44,813 nucleotides of DNA from Candidatus Angelobacter sp. Gp1-AA117 (GCA_003223515.1 QHVI01000079.1:1-44813); one strand, 5' to 3'; numbered from the stretch's first letter, positions 17,354-25,537 are shown. Notes: generated from the letters alone by a model not told the origin. Numbers and translations are program-made.

Positions 17354-18343
17354 CTTTCGGAGAATCTGTCCTACCAGCTCCTTAGAGATAAACAAACTCC
17401 CAATATTGACGATATATGTAAGCGCAGCGCCTATTGCGATTGGAAAATTCAATGCGAAGCTGGGGGAACTCTCAATTCGTTTAATCAGATCTGCTAACGC
17501 ATTGACACGCTCAATATCTTGCTTCGATAACGATTGTGCATCTCCGATTAATGAGTTTATTTGCTCTTGATAAGAGATGATCAATCGATCTTTTTCTTGG
17601 CGTATAACTCGATGGATGACAAGATGAGGATAAGTCGTAATCGCTAAACAAAGTGGGACATATATGACCGGCCAGAATGCTCGGACTCCGTTTATCCAAG
17701 TTGAATTCCCACGCCATAAAGGCGACATTGTGCCTGCAAAAGCGAAAATATATCCCACCGTTACACTAAGGCTGAAAGTGACAAAATATACAGCTAATTT
17801 TTTTAGACTTCTTGTCTCTCCGGGAGAATAAACAAAAAATTTGATTTTAAATTCACTTATCTTGGTTGCAGTATATAAAACCTCAATTGCATGCCATGTG
17901 ATGAATCCGGCCATCGCACAAACGCCTGTGCATGTAAGCCACATAAAATATCGTGTCGGCGGGGGAACAGTGAATCCAAGCCGAGTAGTTGTTATGGTGC
18001 CCACGATCATGATGAAGATGATCACAACCCGTCGCAAGCGAGCAATCTTTTGTTGATCGGACCAACATTCGAATTTCGGACAATGAGATGCCTGTTGTAC
18101 GGTTTCGCTCAAAGCTGGAGAAAGCGCCATAAGTCCCAAGAACAACGCAGCTGCGACTGCAAAAAAGCCTTGGATATATAGCCATTCGCGCCAAAACAGA
18201 TGAATTGAGCCGCTTAATGCTGCAATCAGACATCCAAATAAACTCCACATCAATGCGCCCCCCAATGCTATGAACGCAAGAAGTGGCAAGCTTGAAGGAG
18301 GCCTGCATTTAGAACACAGTTCTACTAGGTCTCGGAATATCAC
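17339..18343 (-). CDS. Polytopic membrane protein, unknown family
   Basis: A 334-residue protein with about seven membrane helices (near residues 19-45, 53-78, 106-128, 134-157, 185-210, 222-245 and 298-320). A soluble, mostly helical loop (about 250-295) lies before the last helix. No motif allows naming. The GTG start (18343-18341) uses the innermost base of IR-R, so the repeat itself supplies the bases normally used for ribosome binding (GAGAA at seven bases); moving the site would change its leader. It faces the FAD gene, overlapping by 15 bases at the 3' ends. Base composition is AT-rich like its partner. A functional link with the flavoprotein is suggested only by co-location. Confidence 0.68.
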   Translation of the reverse strand: MIFRDLVELCSKCRPPSSLPLLAFIALGGALMWSLFGCLIAALSGSIHLFWREWLYIQGFFAVAAALFLGLMALSPALSETVQQASHCPKFECWSDQQKIARLRRVVIIFIMIVGTITTTRLGFTVPPPTRYFMWLTCTGVCAMAGFITWHAIEVLYTATKISEFKIKFFVYSPGETRSLKKLAVYFVTFSLSVTVGYIFAFAGTMSPLWRGNSTWINGVRAFWPVIYVPLCLAITTYPHLVIHRVIRQEKDRLIISYQEQINSLIGDAQSLSKQDIERVNALADLIKRIESSPSFALNFPIAIGAALTYIVNIGSLFISKELVGQILRKLLRM

Positions 18344-18365
18344 GGATAATTCTCAGTTATCCAAA
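18343..18365 (-). repeat. Right 23-base inverted repeat (IR-R)
   Basis: Exact reverse complement of IR-L (CGGATAATTC...AGTTATCCAAA on the plus strand). It carries the same GGATAA/TTATCC dyad with the spacer in opposite orientation. Confidence 0.93.
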
Positions 18366-18380
18366 ATGGAATTAGACTAA

Positions 18381-18407
18381 CGTGATAATACTATAGCTAT
18401 TATTACG
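18381..18407. promoter_or_regulatory. Dyad with 7-base spacer beside IR-R
   Basis: CGTGATAATA and TATTATTACG flank the seven-base centre CTATAGC; nine of ten arm positions are complementary. The arm-spacer-arm layout equals that inside IR-L/IR-R (7-base spacer, ATAA...TTAT next to it), though the sequence differs. It could be an attachment-type site, an operator, or the terminator region of the CPBP gene that ends at 18497. Confidence 0.45.
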
Positions 18408-18496
18408 TTTCTTTGCGAAAGCAGCTACTAAAAACTGCTCTATGCGCTTATGAACATTTGTTGCGCATTTTTAGGCTATTCATGCTGATGTTCTTG

Positions 18497-19492
18497 TCAC
18501 TTGAACCACAATCCCCAAACCACATCCACCAGCGTATGCGTAATCCCAGAGGCGAAGAGCCTGCGACGGGAGCGCCAGGCGCGTCCGTAGAAGAGCCCGG
18601 CAATCGTTGCCAGCAGGACGTAGCGCCAGTTGAAGGGCAGGGGCTTGTTGAAGTGGGAAAGGCCGAAGATTACGGCGGCCACGAATAACGACCGGGGATG
18701 GCCGATGCGGGCTTCGAGCATGTTCTGGAGCAGGCCGCGGAAGAAAAGCTCTTCCGGAATGGCCACAAAGAAGAAGGTAATCATCAGCGCCGAGCCGATG
18801 GTGGATGCCAGAGGCATCACCCGATGAAAGGTGATGAAGCCGAGCGTCAGGCCCAAGCCAATGGCAATGGGGGCAAAGAAGGCCCATTCGCGCAGGCCGA
18901 TCAGCACATCCTGCGCTCTGGCCCGGAAGTCGTAGCCAACGCCTTCCAGGCGGCGCACCACCAGGAACGAATACAGCGCCGCATCCAGCAGCAGAAACTT
19001 GGGCAGGGCGCTCAGGCCGGGATGCGGAAATGATCCGGCCAGCAGGCGAAACTCCACCGGGACGCCAATGATCGCCAGCGCCAGCACATCCTGCCAGCAG
19101 AGCTTCTGTGTTCCCGGAGGAGCAAACTCAAAGAGTGCGGCCAGACCCACAGGAATGGCAAAGAAGATGGCCGCATAACTCCACTCAAACTCTCCGCGAG
19201 GAATGGAAAACAACAGGTATGGAAGCACCAGCAGGCCGGGAGCCAGCACGCGGGCTGCGGGATGGCTCAGCTTTTGTTGCAGCAGACCGGCTGCGCCGAA
19301 TCCAAAAAACCAGTAAGGCGCGAGCAGCAGGGCAAAGCTGAGGAAGGCGCTTGGCATGTGTCCGCCGATGTGCGCCTCGACAGAAAAGTGTTGCGCCACC
19401 AGCCAGAACACCAGCAGAACAAGCCCAAAAAGCAGGCCGGCCAGCGCCAGAGTACGATCAGAATGCCTGTCTTGATGAGATTGCACCAGCAT
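18497..19492 (-). CDS. CPBP family intramembrane metalloprotease
   Basis: A 331-residue membrane protein with many hydrophobic helices. The CPBP core lies in the last third: IPEELFFRGLLQ (conserved Glu-Glu-x3-Arg), then a helix with VIFGLSHF (His), and ITHTLVDVVWG near the C-terminus (His/Asp). It is longer at the N-terminus than the CPBP protein at 5107-5892 (extra helices near 18-60 and 75-130). Start ATG 19492. Function beyond probable proteolysis of a membrane substrate is unknown. Codon use returns to the GC-rich style of the window, so it marks the right shoulder of the accessory island. Confidence 0.88.
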   Translation of the reverse strand: MLVQSHQDRHSDRTLALAGLLFGLVLLVFWLVAQHFSVEAHIGGHMPSAFLSFALLLAPYWFFGFGAAGLLQQKLSHPAARVLAPGLLVLPYLLFSIPRGEFEWSYAAIFFAIPVGLAALFEFAPPGTQKLCWQDVLALAIIGVPVEFRLLAGSFPHPGLSALPKFLLLDAALYSFLVVRRLEGVGYDFRARAQDVLIGLREWAFFAPIAIGLGLTLGFITFHRVMPLASTIGSALMITFFFVAIPEELFFRGLLQNMLEARIGHPRSLFVAAVIFGLSHFNKPLPFNWRYVLLATIAGLFYGRAWRSRRRLFASGITHTLVDVVWGLWFK

Positions 19493-19640
19493 GTGCGCCT
19501 TATTGCATTCTATCCTCAGGACTTATAGATTTGGAGGGCAGTATCAGGCAATCCCGCTGTAATGTACAGGCATCATCTATATCAGAGATATCAGAATCTC
19601 GGCCCAACCTCTTGGCACTTGTACGATTCGGGGACAATCT

Positions 19641-21599
19641 ATGAAAAACAGATTCCTGCAACTGTTCGCACTTGCACTTGCGTGTTCACTGCCACTCGTT
19701 GCGCAAACCGGTGGTTCAGGCTCCACGACCGGCGCCAATAATGACCAGAACTCCGCTCAGGGCACGGCCGGAACCACCCCGGCGCAAGCCAACGCTCCTG
19801 GCACGAGCACAGGCCAGAACCCCAGTGACGCCGCAACGCAGAACCCGCCCAGCACCACCCAGACCACGAATCCCACTGACAATCCGCAGACCGATGAAAA
19901 CGGCCAGCCATTTGTCTTTCGTTTGAAAGTCGTGCAACGCAGCACGGAGGCGGTGGACTACCGCGATCGTGGCGGCACAACCCAGGTGGATTTCAAGGGC
20001 ACGTCGTTAATGCCCAAGGTGGAAGGCCGCGCTAAAGTGACCGGCCACACCGGACGCCTGGCGATCGACACCAGCTTCCATCATTTGCAGCCGGCGCGTT
20101 TCTTTGGCCCTGAATACCTGACCTATGTTCTCTGGGCCATCACCACCGAAGGCCGTCCTGCAAATCTGGGAGAGGTGATTCCCAATGACAATGGCGATGC
20201 TTACGTGCAGGTCACCACTGGCTTGCAGGAGTTCGCCATGATTCTCACCGCTGAACCCTACTTCGCGGTCACACGTCCGGGCGAACTCACGGTTGCCGAG
20301 AATATTGTCCGCGCGGATACCGCCGGAGGCGTTCATCCCATCACTGCCCGTTATGAGTCGCTGCAAAAAGGACAGTACACAGTAAACATCAGCCCAACGG
20401 ACTTGCCGGCCACCAGCCTTGAAACTTCAAAGAACACGCCGCTGCAGGTGCTGGAAGCCGAGAACGCCATTGCCATCGCCCGGGCATCGGGCGCTGATTC
20501 ATATGCCGGTGACACGCTGCAGAAAGCCAAGGACTATCTGGCCCAGGCGCAGGATTACATCCGCCGCAAGCAGAGCCAGGTGCCCATTGGGACCGTGGCT
20601 CGCGCCTCTACCCAGGCGGCTGAAGATGCCCGGCTGATCACTCTGGAAAAGAAGCAGCAGGAGCAGGTGGCTGCGGAGCGCGAGCGTAACCGCAAGCGTA
20701 TCGAACAGGCGCAGACCCAGGCCGAGCAGGAAGCCGCGCGGGCCGCCCAGGCGCGGATCGATGCCCAGCATGAAGCTGACCAGCGCGCCCTGGCTGAGCA
20801 GGAACGCCAGGCAGCAGAGCAGGCCAGACTTCAGGCGGAGCAGGCACGCTCAGCGGCGCAGCAGCAGCTCCAGGAGGCTGAAGCGGCGCGCCAGGCATCC
20901 ATGCAGCAACAGCAGGCTCTGACGCAGCAGGCGGAAGCGGCGCGTCTGCAGGCACAACAGGCCGAGCAGGCAAAGTTGCAGGCGCAGCAGCAGGCGGAAG
21001 AGCAGCGGCGCAGACTATTGGCCCAACTCAACCAGGTGCTCCAGACCAAAGACACCGCCAAAGGCTTGATCGTAAATGTCTCTGATGTGTTGTTCGCTAC
21101 GGGCCAGGCCACGCTCAAGGAAGTTGCCAAGCTGCGGCTTGCCCGTGTGGCAGGCATTATCATGGCTTACCCTGACCTGCGGCTGGAGGTAGATGGCTAC
21201 ACCGACAGCACTGGTACGCCTGAGTTCAACCAGAAGCTTTCGGACAAGCGTGCGGCCACCGTGCGCGAGTTCCTGATCAGCCAGGGTGTTCCCTCGCCCA
21301 ATGTAAGCTCACGTGGATTCGGCGAAGCTGATCCTGTCGCCCCCAACAGCACTGCTTCCGGACGCCAGCTCAACCGCCGCGTAGAACTCGTGGTCAGCGG
21401 CAGCGCGATTGGTGAAAACATTGCACCGAACTCCGGTACCACCAGCAGCGGCACAAGCACAACCGGCGGGGTCTCGGGCGCAACCACCACCGGAACAACA
21501 GCGACAACACCGGGACGAACCACAACGCCCTCCGGCACTGTGGCAGCCCCAACTTCGGGAACAACAATGCCTCCGGGCGGACAATCGCCGCCGAAGTAA
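19641..21599 (+). CDS. OmpA-like peptidoglycan-associated outer-membrane protein
   Basis: A 652-residue exported protein. Signal peptide 1-21; a Thr/Gly/Asn/Pro-rich linker to about 85; a globular domain of unknown family to about 250; a long Gln/Ala/Glu coiled coil (about 325-465); an OmpA C-terminal domain (about 473-588) with VLFATGQATL, VDGYTDSTGTPEFNQKLSDK and GFGEADPVAPNSTASGRQLN followed by RRVEL, which binds diaminopimelate of peptidoglycan; and a Thr/Gly-rich tail. It probably bridges the envelope layers. The coiled coil could span the periplasm. Start ATG 19641 directly begins the signal peptide. Confidence 0.9.
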   Translation: MKNRFLQLFALALACSLPLVAQTGGSGSTTGANNDQNSAQGTAGTTPAQANAPGTSTGQNPSDAATQNPPSTTQTTNPTDNPQTDENGQPFVFRLKVVQRSTEAVDYRDRGGTTQVDFKGTSLMPKVEGRAKVTGHTGRLAIDTSFHHLQPARFFGPEYLTYVLWAITTEGRPANLGEVIPNDNGDAYVQVTTGLQEFAMILTAEPYFAVTRPGELTVAENIVRADTAGGVHPITARYESLQKGQYTVNISPTDLPATSLETSKNTPLQVLEAENAIAIARASGADSYAGDTLQKAKDYLAQAQDYIRRKQSQVPIGTVARASTQAAEDARLITLEKKQQEQVAAERERNRKRIEQAQTQAEQEAARAAQARIDAQHEADQRALAEQERQAAEQARLQAEQARSAAQQQLQEAEAARQASMQQQQALTQQAEAARLQAQQAEQAKLQAQQQAEEQRRRLLAQLNQVLQTKDTAKGLIVNVSDVLFATGQATLKEVAKLRLARVAGIIMAYPDLRLEVDGYTDSTGTPEFNQKLSDKRAATVREFLISQGVPSPNVSSRGFGEADPVAPNSTASGRQLNRRVELVVSGSAIGENIAPNSGTTSSGTSTTGGVSGATTTGTTATTPGRTTTPSGTVAAPTSGTTMPPGGQSPPK

Positions 21600-21663
21600 C
21601 AGTTTGTTTTTGGATGGAAAGCCGCTGGAAAACCCGGCGGCTTTTATTTTCAAGCCAGAGTCG

Positions 21664-21695
21664 TATGGATCGCAGCCGCCCTCGGCTGCGCGGGT
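21664..21695. repeat. REP-like hairpin, copy 2
   Basis: TATGGATCGCAGCCG-CCCT-CGGCTGCGCGGGTAA, with the eight-base-pair stem at 21671-21690. It lies between the convergent OmpA-like and MaoC genes and shares core and flanks with the copy at 13544. Confidence 0.7.
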
Positions 21696-21705
21696 AACTC
21701 TTTTG

Positions 21706-22125
21706 CTATGGAACCGCGATGACCGCTTCCCCCTTGATCTTCACCTCTCCATTCTGGTCAGCGGCAGCTACACGCAGGCGCAGGAGCTTTTCACCGTTCT
21801 GCTCAAACTGCTCCGTAATTGTGCCGGTGCAGGTGAGGCGGTCATGAATGTGCGTGATGGCCACGAAGCGCACTTGAAAGCTGCGCAGCGCCTCCGGAGG
21901 GACGCAGTTGGTCAGCAGCCGTCCTGCATAGGCCATCGAGAGCATGCCGTGCGCAAAAACATCGTCCAGTCCGGCCTCGCGCGCAAAATCGACGTCCACG
22001 TGAATAGGATTGTGATCACCGGAGGCTCCGGCAAACAGTGCCAGGGTGACGCGCTTGATAGGATCAGTGGTCAAAGATGGAATCTCATCTCCAACCTGCA
22101 GACTGCCAAGCTTCAGATCAGGCAT
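21706..22125 (-). CDS. MaoC-type (R)-hydroxyacyl dehydratase, catalytic subunit
   Basis: A 139-residue hot-dog fold protein. The hydratase-2 motif is complete: FAGASGDHNPIHVDVDFA, with the catalytic Asp and His of the (R)-specific enoyl hydratases, then DVFAHGMLSMAYAGRLL. This half supplies the catalytic residues in HadAB-like pairs of type II fatty-acid synthesis, which dehydrate 3-hydroxyacyl thioesters. Start ATG 22125 is preceded by GGGAG and overlaps the upstream gene by eight bases, so the two subunits are likely translated together. Confidence 0.88.
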   Translation of the reverse strand: MPDLKLGSLQVGDEIPSLTTDPIKRVTLALFAGASGDHNPIHVDVDFAREAGLDDVFAHGMLSMAYAGRLLTNCVPPEALRSFQVRFVAITHIHDRLTCTGTITEQFEQNGEKLLRLRVAAADQNGEVKIKGEAVIAVP

Positions 22126-22579
22126 TCCGGCTCCCTTCCCCATGGCGCAGCACAATCAGGCTGCGCAGCTCGGCTACCGGCGCACCCTGTTTATCTTTCA
22201 CAACAGTCTCCAGGGCAATGAACTCCAGCGCGCCGCCTTTTTTGTCATAGATATCGGCAATGCGCGGCTCGAAGATGACTGTGTCCCCGGCGTGAATCAC
22301 CTTGTGATAAACAAAAGACTGCTCTCCATGCAGAACCTGGTGCAAATCCGCTCCCAGCATCTGCAGGTAATCAAAGCGATGGGAGTGTTCGCGCTCCAGC
22401 GTAAAGAGAAATGTTGGTGGAATGGGCAAAGAAGGATGACCGGCAGCCCGGGCCGCCTGTTCGTCGATAAAGATAGGATTGGTTTCGCCAATGGCCTTGG
22501 CAAAAAAGCGCAGACGCCCTTTCTCCACTTCCACTTCATACGAGGGCAGGACGCGCCCGATGTGCTTGTGATCAATCAC
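22118..22579 (-). CDS. MaoC N-terminal-like dehydratase partner (HadA-type)
   Basis: A 153-residue hot-dog protein with YEVEVEKGRLRFFAKAIGETNP near the N-terminus and YHKVIHAGDTVIFEPRIADI in the middle, the pattern of FAS1-like/HadA dehydratase partners. The NP of the hydratase motif is kept but the catalytic His is not, so it should form the substrate-binding half of a heterodimer with the next gene. GTG 22579 is the start. Alternatively the pair may serve polyhydroxyalkanoate or beta-oxidation chemistry. Confidence 0.85.
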   Translation of the reverse strand: MIDHKHIGRVLPSYEVEVEKGRLRFFAKAIGETNPIFIDEQAARAAGHPSLPIPPTFLFTLEREHSHRFDYLQMLGADLHQVLHGEQSFVYHKVIHAGDTVIFEPRIADIYDKKGGALEFIALETVVKDKQGAPVAELRSLIVLRHGEGSRNA

Positions 22580-22662
22580 CGTGCAACTCCGTATGGAAGC
22601 TACGGCATAGCACTATAAAACAAAAAGGCGGCAAGATGCCGCCTTTTAGAAATTCGCTGGCC

Positions 22663-22863
22663 TTAGAGAGCGCGAACGTTCTCTGCCTGCCATCCTTTTT
22701 TGCCCTTCGTCACGGTGAATTCCACTGCCTGGCCTTCCTGGAGGCTGCGGTAGCCATCAGAGGCGATTGCCGAGAAATGCACGAAGACGTCTTCGCCGTT
22801 CTGCCGCGCGATAAAACCAAAGCCTTTGGCGGCGTTGAACCACTTTACTGTTCCTTGTTCCAT
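22663..22863 (-). CDS. Cold-shock protein, CspA family
   Basis: A 66-residue single cold-shock domain: [20 protein letters not shown] (RNP1 KGFGFI) and DVFVHFSAI (RNP2 VFVHF). It binds single-stranded nucleic acids and acts as an RNA chaperone. Start ATG 22863 matches the family; an in-frame extension to 22902 is not conserved. It has an AT-rich leader region upstream, as cold-shock genes often do, and lies back to back with a DEAD-box helicase gene, the usual partner in cold adaptation. Confidence 0.95.
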   Translation of the reverse strand: MEQGTVKWFNAAKGFGFIARQNGEDVFVHFSAIASDGYRSLQEGQAVEFTVTKGKKGWQAENVRAL

Positions 22864-23252
22864 TGTGTTTATTGTCCTAAATTTAATGATTTTTACGCTC
22901 AAGGATGAATAGCAGAGGTTCAGCAGGTCGTGCAGAAGATCAACAATTCAACTCTAACGCTAACATAAGCATATCACAGCTCTAATCGGAAAAAACGTGT
23001 TCTTTCCAGTCCCTGCGATCCGCCATTTTACGGCATTGCGCCCGGCAGGCATGGCTGTGGTATACTGAAGTTGCGCTATTGCATACGGTTCGCTCGCGAT
23101 GCGGGCCCGGTCTGAATCATTGATCTGGTAAGCTCCTTCCGCCTTTCTTGCTCTCCGTTATTCTCAGCGAAATTTTTGAGAGCGGTATATTGCTCGGGGC
23201 ACACGTGTACCCGCAGAGGCACCCCTCCATAGAAAAGAACATTACTTAAAAA
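22864..23252. promoter_or_regulatory. Shared leader/promoter region of cspA and DEAD-box genes
   Basis: This 389-base divergent region has no credible gene. For the helicase, an extended -10 element TGGTATACT lies at 23058-23066, which would give a leader of about 180 bases. That leader contains the short dyad GCACACGTGTAC (about 23199-23210) and a GC-rich tail before AACATTACTT-AAAAAATG. For cspA, the left side is AT-rich with a long probable 5' untranslated region. Long leaders on both suggest temperature- or growth-linked control at the RNA level (inference). Confidence 0.55.
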
Positions 23253-24449
23253 ATGAAACAATTTTCAGAATTGCCAATTTCTGCTGGCTTACAGCAGAGG
23301 CTGGCCCACGCTCAATTCACCATACCTACACCTGTCCAGGCGCAAGCCATCCCCCATGCTCTTGAAGGCAAAGACGTACTGGCCACGGCCCAGACCGGCA
23401 CCGGCAAGACGCTGGCATTCCTGATCCCGGCCATGGAACTCCTGTTGAAGAGCCAGTCCAAAAACATTGAAGTACTGGTGCTGGTGCCCACGCGTGAACT
23501 CGCGATGCAGGTGCTGGATCAATACCAGCAACTGCGCGGCAAGACCCTTCCACCTGCGGCCCTGGTCATTGGCGGACTGCCGGAAAGAAAGCAGCTTGCG
23601 GCACTCCGTGCCGGAGCGCGCCTGGTGGTTGCCACTCCCGGACGGCTCGAGGATTTCCTCGACCGCAGGCTGGCTGATCTTCGCAACGTCAAGATCCTGG
23701 TGCTCGACGAATCTGACCGCATGCTGGACATGGGATTCCTTCCGGCGATCCGGCGCATCGTTGGTTTGCTGCCGAAGCAGCGCCAGACGCTGTGCTTCTC
23801 AGCAACGCTGGAAGCGTCCGTCGCCGGCCTCGTGCATGACTATATGCAGAACCCGGTGCGGGTGGCCCTCGGGTCTATCCTGAAACCGGCAGAGAACGTG
23901 GAACTGCACGCCTTTGAAGTTGCCGCACGCGAAAAGCAGGACGTGCTTCGCCAGCTTCTCTATGAAGAAAAAGGACGCAGCCTGATCTTTGCCCGCACCA
24001 AGCGCGGCACAGAACGGCTGGCCAAAGACCTGGCGCGGGACGGATTCTCCGCGGCCATGATCCACGGCGACCGCACCCAGTCACAACGCACCGGCGCATT
24101 GAATGGCTTTGAAGAAGGCCGCTTCAACGTTCTGGTGGCCACCGATATTGCGGCCCGCGGAATTCACATTGATAACGTGGCGCATGTAATCAATTACGAC
24201 CTGCCCGATCTCGCGGAAGATTTCATCCACCGCGTAGGCCGCACAGGCCGCGCAGGCCTGCTGGGCCGCGCTTCAACGCTGGTAGCAGGAGGCGAGATCA
24301 TCGAGTTGCGCCGCATCGAACGCACGCTCAAGCTGCAGATGGTGCGCAAGCAGATCAATGCTGGTGCAGCATCCAGCCCAAAACGGGCTATCAAGAATTC
24401 CCTGGCCAGCCGCACCTTGCAGGCGTTGCCGGGAGAGGTATTCGTCTAA
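23253..24449 (+). CDS. DEAD-box RNA helicase (RhlE-like)
   Basis: A 398-residue ATP-dependent RNA helicase core. Q motif region FSELPISAGLQQRL...PTPVQAQAIP; Walker A AQTGTGKT; PTRELAMQ; motif II reads DESD rather than DEAD; motif III SAT; motif V RGIHID; motif VI HRVGRTGRAG. The Ala to Ser change in motif II is conservative and keeps the Asp-Glu pair that binds Mg-ATP. The C-terminal tail is short. It probably helps ribosome assembly or mRNA decay, perhaps in the cold next to cspA. Start ATG 23253 has no strong ribosome binding site. Confidence 0.93.
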   Translation: MKQFSELPISAGLQQRLAHAQFTIPTPVQAQAIPHALEGKDVLATAQTGTGKTLAFLIPAMELLLKSQSKNIEVLVLVPTRELAMQVLDQYQQLRGKTLPPAALVIGGLPERKQLAALRAGARLVVATPGRLEDFLDRRLADLRNVKILVLDESDRMLDMGFLPAIRRIVGLLPKQRQTLCFSATLEASVAGLVHDYMQNPVRVALGSILKPAENVELHAFEVAAREKQDVLRQLLYEEKGRSLIFARTKRGTERLAKDLARDGFSAAMIHGDRTQSQRTGALNGFEEGRFNVLVATDIAARGIHIDNVAHVINYDLPDLAEDFIHRVGRTGRAGLLGRASTLVAGGEIIELRRIERTLKLQMVRKQINAGAASSPKRAIKNSLASRTLQALPGEVFV

Positions 24450-24506
24450 GAAGAGGCAGAGGCGCTGCAAACACAGCGCCTCTACCTATGAACTAAATCC
24501 GAGTAT

Positions 24507-24682
24507 TTATTTTTGAAAGCCGCTTTCCTGCTTCGCGGCAGCCCATTGATCGATAAGATCCAGTTCGGTGATCCACCGCTCCAGGTAGGCGCGGTCAAGG
24601 GCATCGGACTGGAATTCCAGCACTTGGGCTACATCGCGAATTTGCCGTTGCGATTCTCCTGAAGCGTCTGAATCTCAGTCAT
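24507..24682 (-). pseudogene. Nucleotidyltransferase-like gene, internal deletion
   Basis: After the ATGA overlap with the upstream small gene, an ATG at 24682 begins MTEIQTL, the usual start of small nucleotidyltransferase-like proteins, but the frame soon ends (stop near 24634). In a neighbouring frame ESQRQIRDVAQVLEFQSDAL continues to AYLERWITELDLIDQWAAAK and a TAA at 24509-24507; this is the C-terminal segment of the same family as I recall it. The middle, about 100 residues with the catalytic motif, is absent. The simplest explanation is one internal deletion that also shifted the frame. Confidence 0.65.
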
Positions 24683-24906
24683 GGCACCCAGGCTGGAAGG
24701 GGTTTCGGAAAAAATGCACGGCGAAGGACTTCCCGAATCACCTGTCTCTCAGACCAATCCGGGTGTTGCTCCCGAATCCCAGCTTTAGTCAGCTCTCGCG
24801 CAAACATGCTCATATTCCACGCGATTAAAAACCGCTGCTCGTCCGATAGAGATTTCAATACTCGCAGTTGTACGGCTTCGGCTTCAGGACTGGTATCGAA
24901 CGGCAT
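24679..24906 (-). CDS. Small protein of a nucleotidyltransferase gene pair
   Basis: A 75-residue protein, MPFDTSPEAEAVQLRVLKSL..., mostly helical, with HPDWSERQVIREVLRRAFF near the end. Similar small proteins are often found directly upstream of putative nucleotidyltransferase genes (recalled, not searched). Here the partner is reduced to a remnant (24507-24682), with the original ATGA overlap preserved. The protein itself looks intact. Such pairs resemble toxin-antitoxin layouts, but no activity is known to me. Confidence 0.75.
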   Translation of the reverse strand: MPFDTSPEAEAVQLRVLKSLSDEQRFLIAWNMSMFARELTKAGIREQHPDWSERQVIREVLRRAFFPKPLPAWVP

Positions 24907-24957
24907 GGCTCATAGTAGCATGCGTGCGCAAAGCTTATCCCAGCGAAAACAACGGCT

Positions 24958-25326
24958 CTAAGCCCTTCTTTCCGGCTTCACGATCTCAAGCTTGTAGAGC
25001 GCCTTTCTAATCTTTACCAGAAAACCTTTTGGATCCTCGTCAGCTACATGATCCAGCAATATGAAGCGGGTTGCGGGACTCTGTTCCTGCAATCGGTCAT
25101 GAATAGTCTGCTGTTCTCGTTCGGAGAACGAATAGCAGACCACTGCCAGGGCACAATTCATTCGTGCAGACAGCCGGGATGCCTCGTCCGGGGTACTGGC
25201 TGAAGAAGTGTAATACCCGGCATCATTCAGGATTTTTGCCCGCACGCCGCGAAGCTGCACATCGGGACATGCATTCAGGATCAGAATTGGGGACGATGAT
25301 TGACCAGACCCGTTGCTAAGTTCCAT
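24958..25326 (-). CDS. Degenerate response-regulator receiver-like protein
   Basis: A 122-residue protein with the alternation of a CheY-like receiver: ILILNACPDVQLRGVRAKIL..., then CALAVVCYSFSEREQ where the phospho-acceptor Asp would stand, and FILLDHVADEDPKGF. The acidic pocket and the acceptor Asp are not recognisable, so if it is a receiver it probably works without phosphorylation. ATG 25326 has AGAGG at six bases. It is a lone gene. Confidence 0.68.
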   Translation of the reverse strand: MELSNGSGQSSSPILILNACPDVQLRGVRAKILNDAGYYTSSASTPDEASRLSARMNCALAVVCYSFSEREQQTIHDRLQEQSPATRFILLDHVADEDPKGFLVKIRKALYKLEIVKPERRA

Positions 25327-25537
25327 GGCCACCTCTTGCCCTCATGGGGAGTTTTTAAGGACAAAGATGGCGCGCTTTAGACGAGGTGGCAGTGTATAGC
25401 TAGAGATGCAGGAACTTACGTGAGAGTTGCCCTTCCGATTCACCGGCCAGCCATCAGCCACACCAAAGTCTATGGCCTCCATAGCGGAATTCGGATATCC
25501 TCTGATAATTTATTCTGTTTATTGGAGGCACATCTGA

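Larger units (their letters stand above)
16159..18365. mobile_element. AT-rich 2.2 kb segment with 23-base perfect inverted ends
   Basis: A 2,207-base segment bounded by IR-L and IR-R, holding two inward-facing genes whose 3' ends overlap by 15 bases. It is clearly richer in A+T than its surroundings: the 60 bases 16501-16560 contain only 18 G/C, against 30 in 16021-16080. No direct target duplication flanks the ends (left ...AATCTTA, right ATGGAATT...), and no transposase lies inside. A tyrosine recombinase gene lies 85 bases outside the left end. It could be an invertible segment, a non-autonomous mobile element, or an old insertion; inversion fits the dyad-with-spacer ends best. Confidence 0.7.

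Noticed and set aside
16159-18365. Classical insertion sequence
   Set aside because: No transposase gene lies inside and no target duplication flanks the ends.
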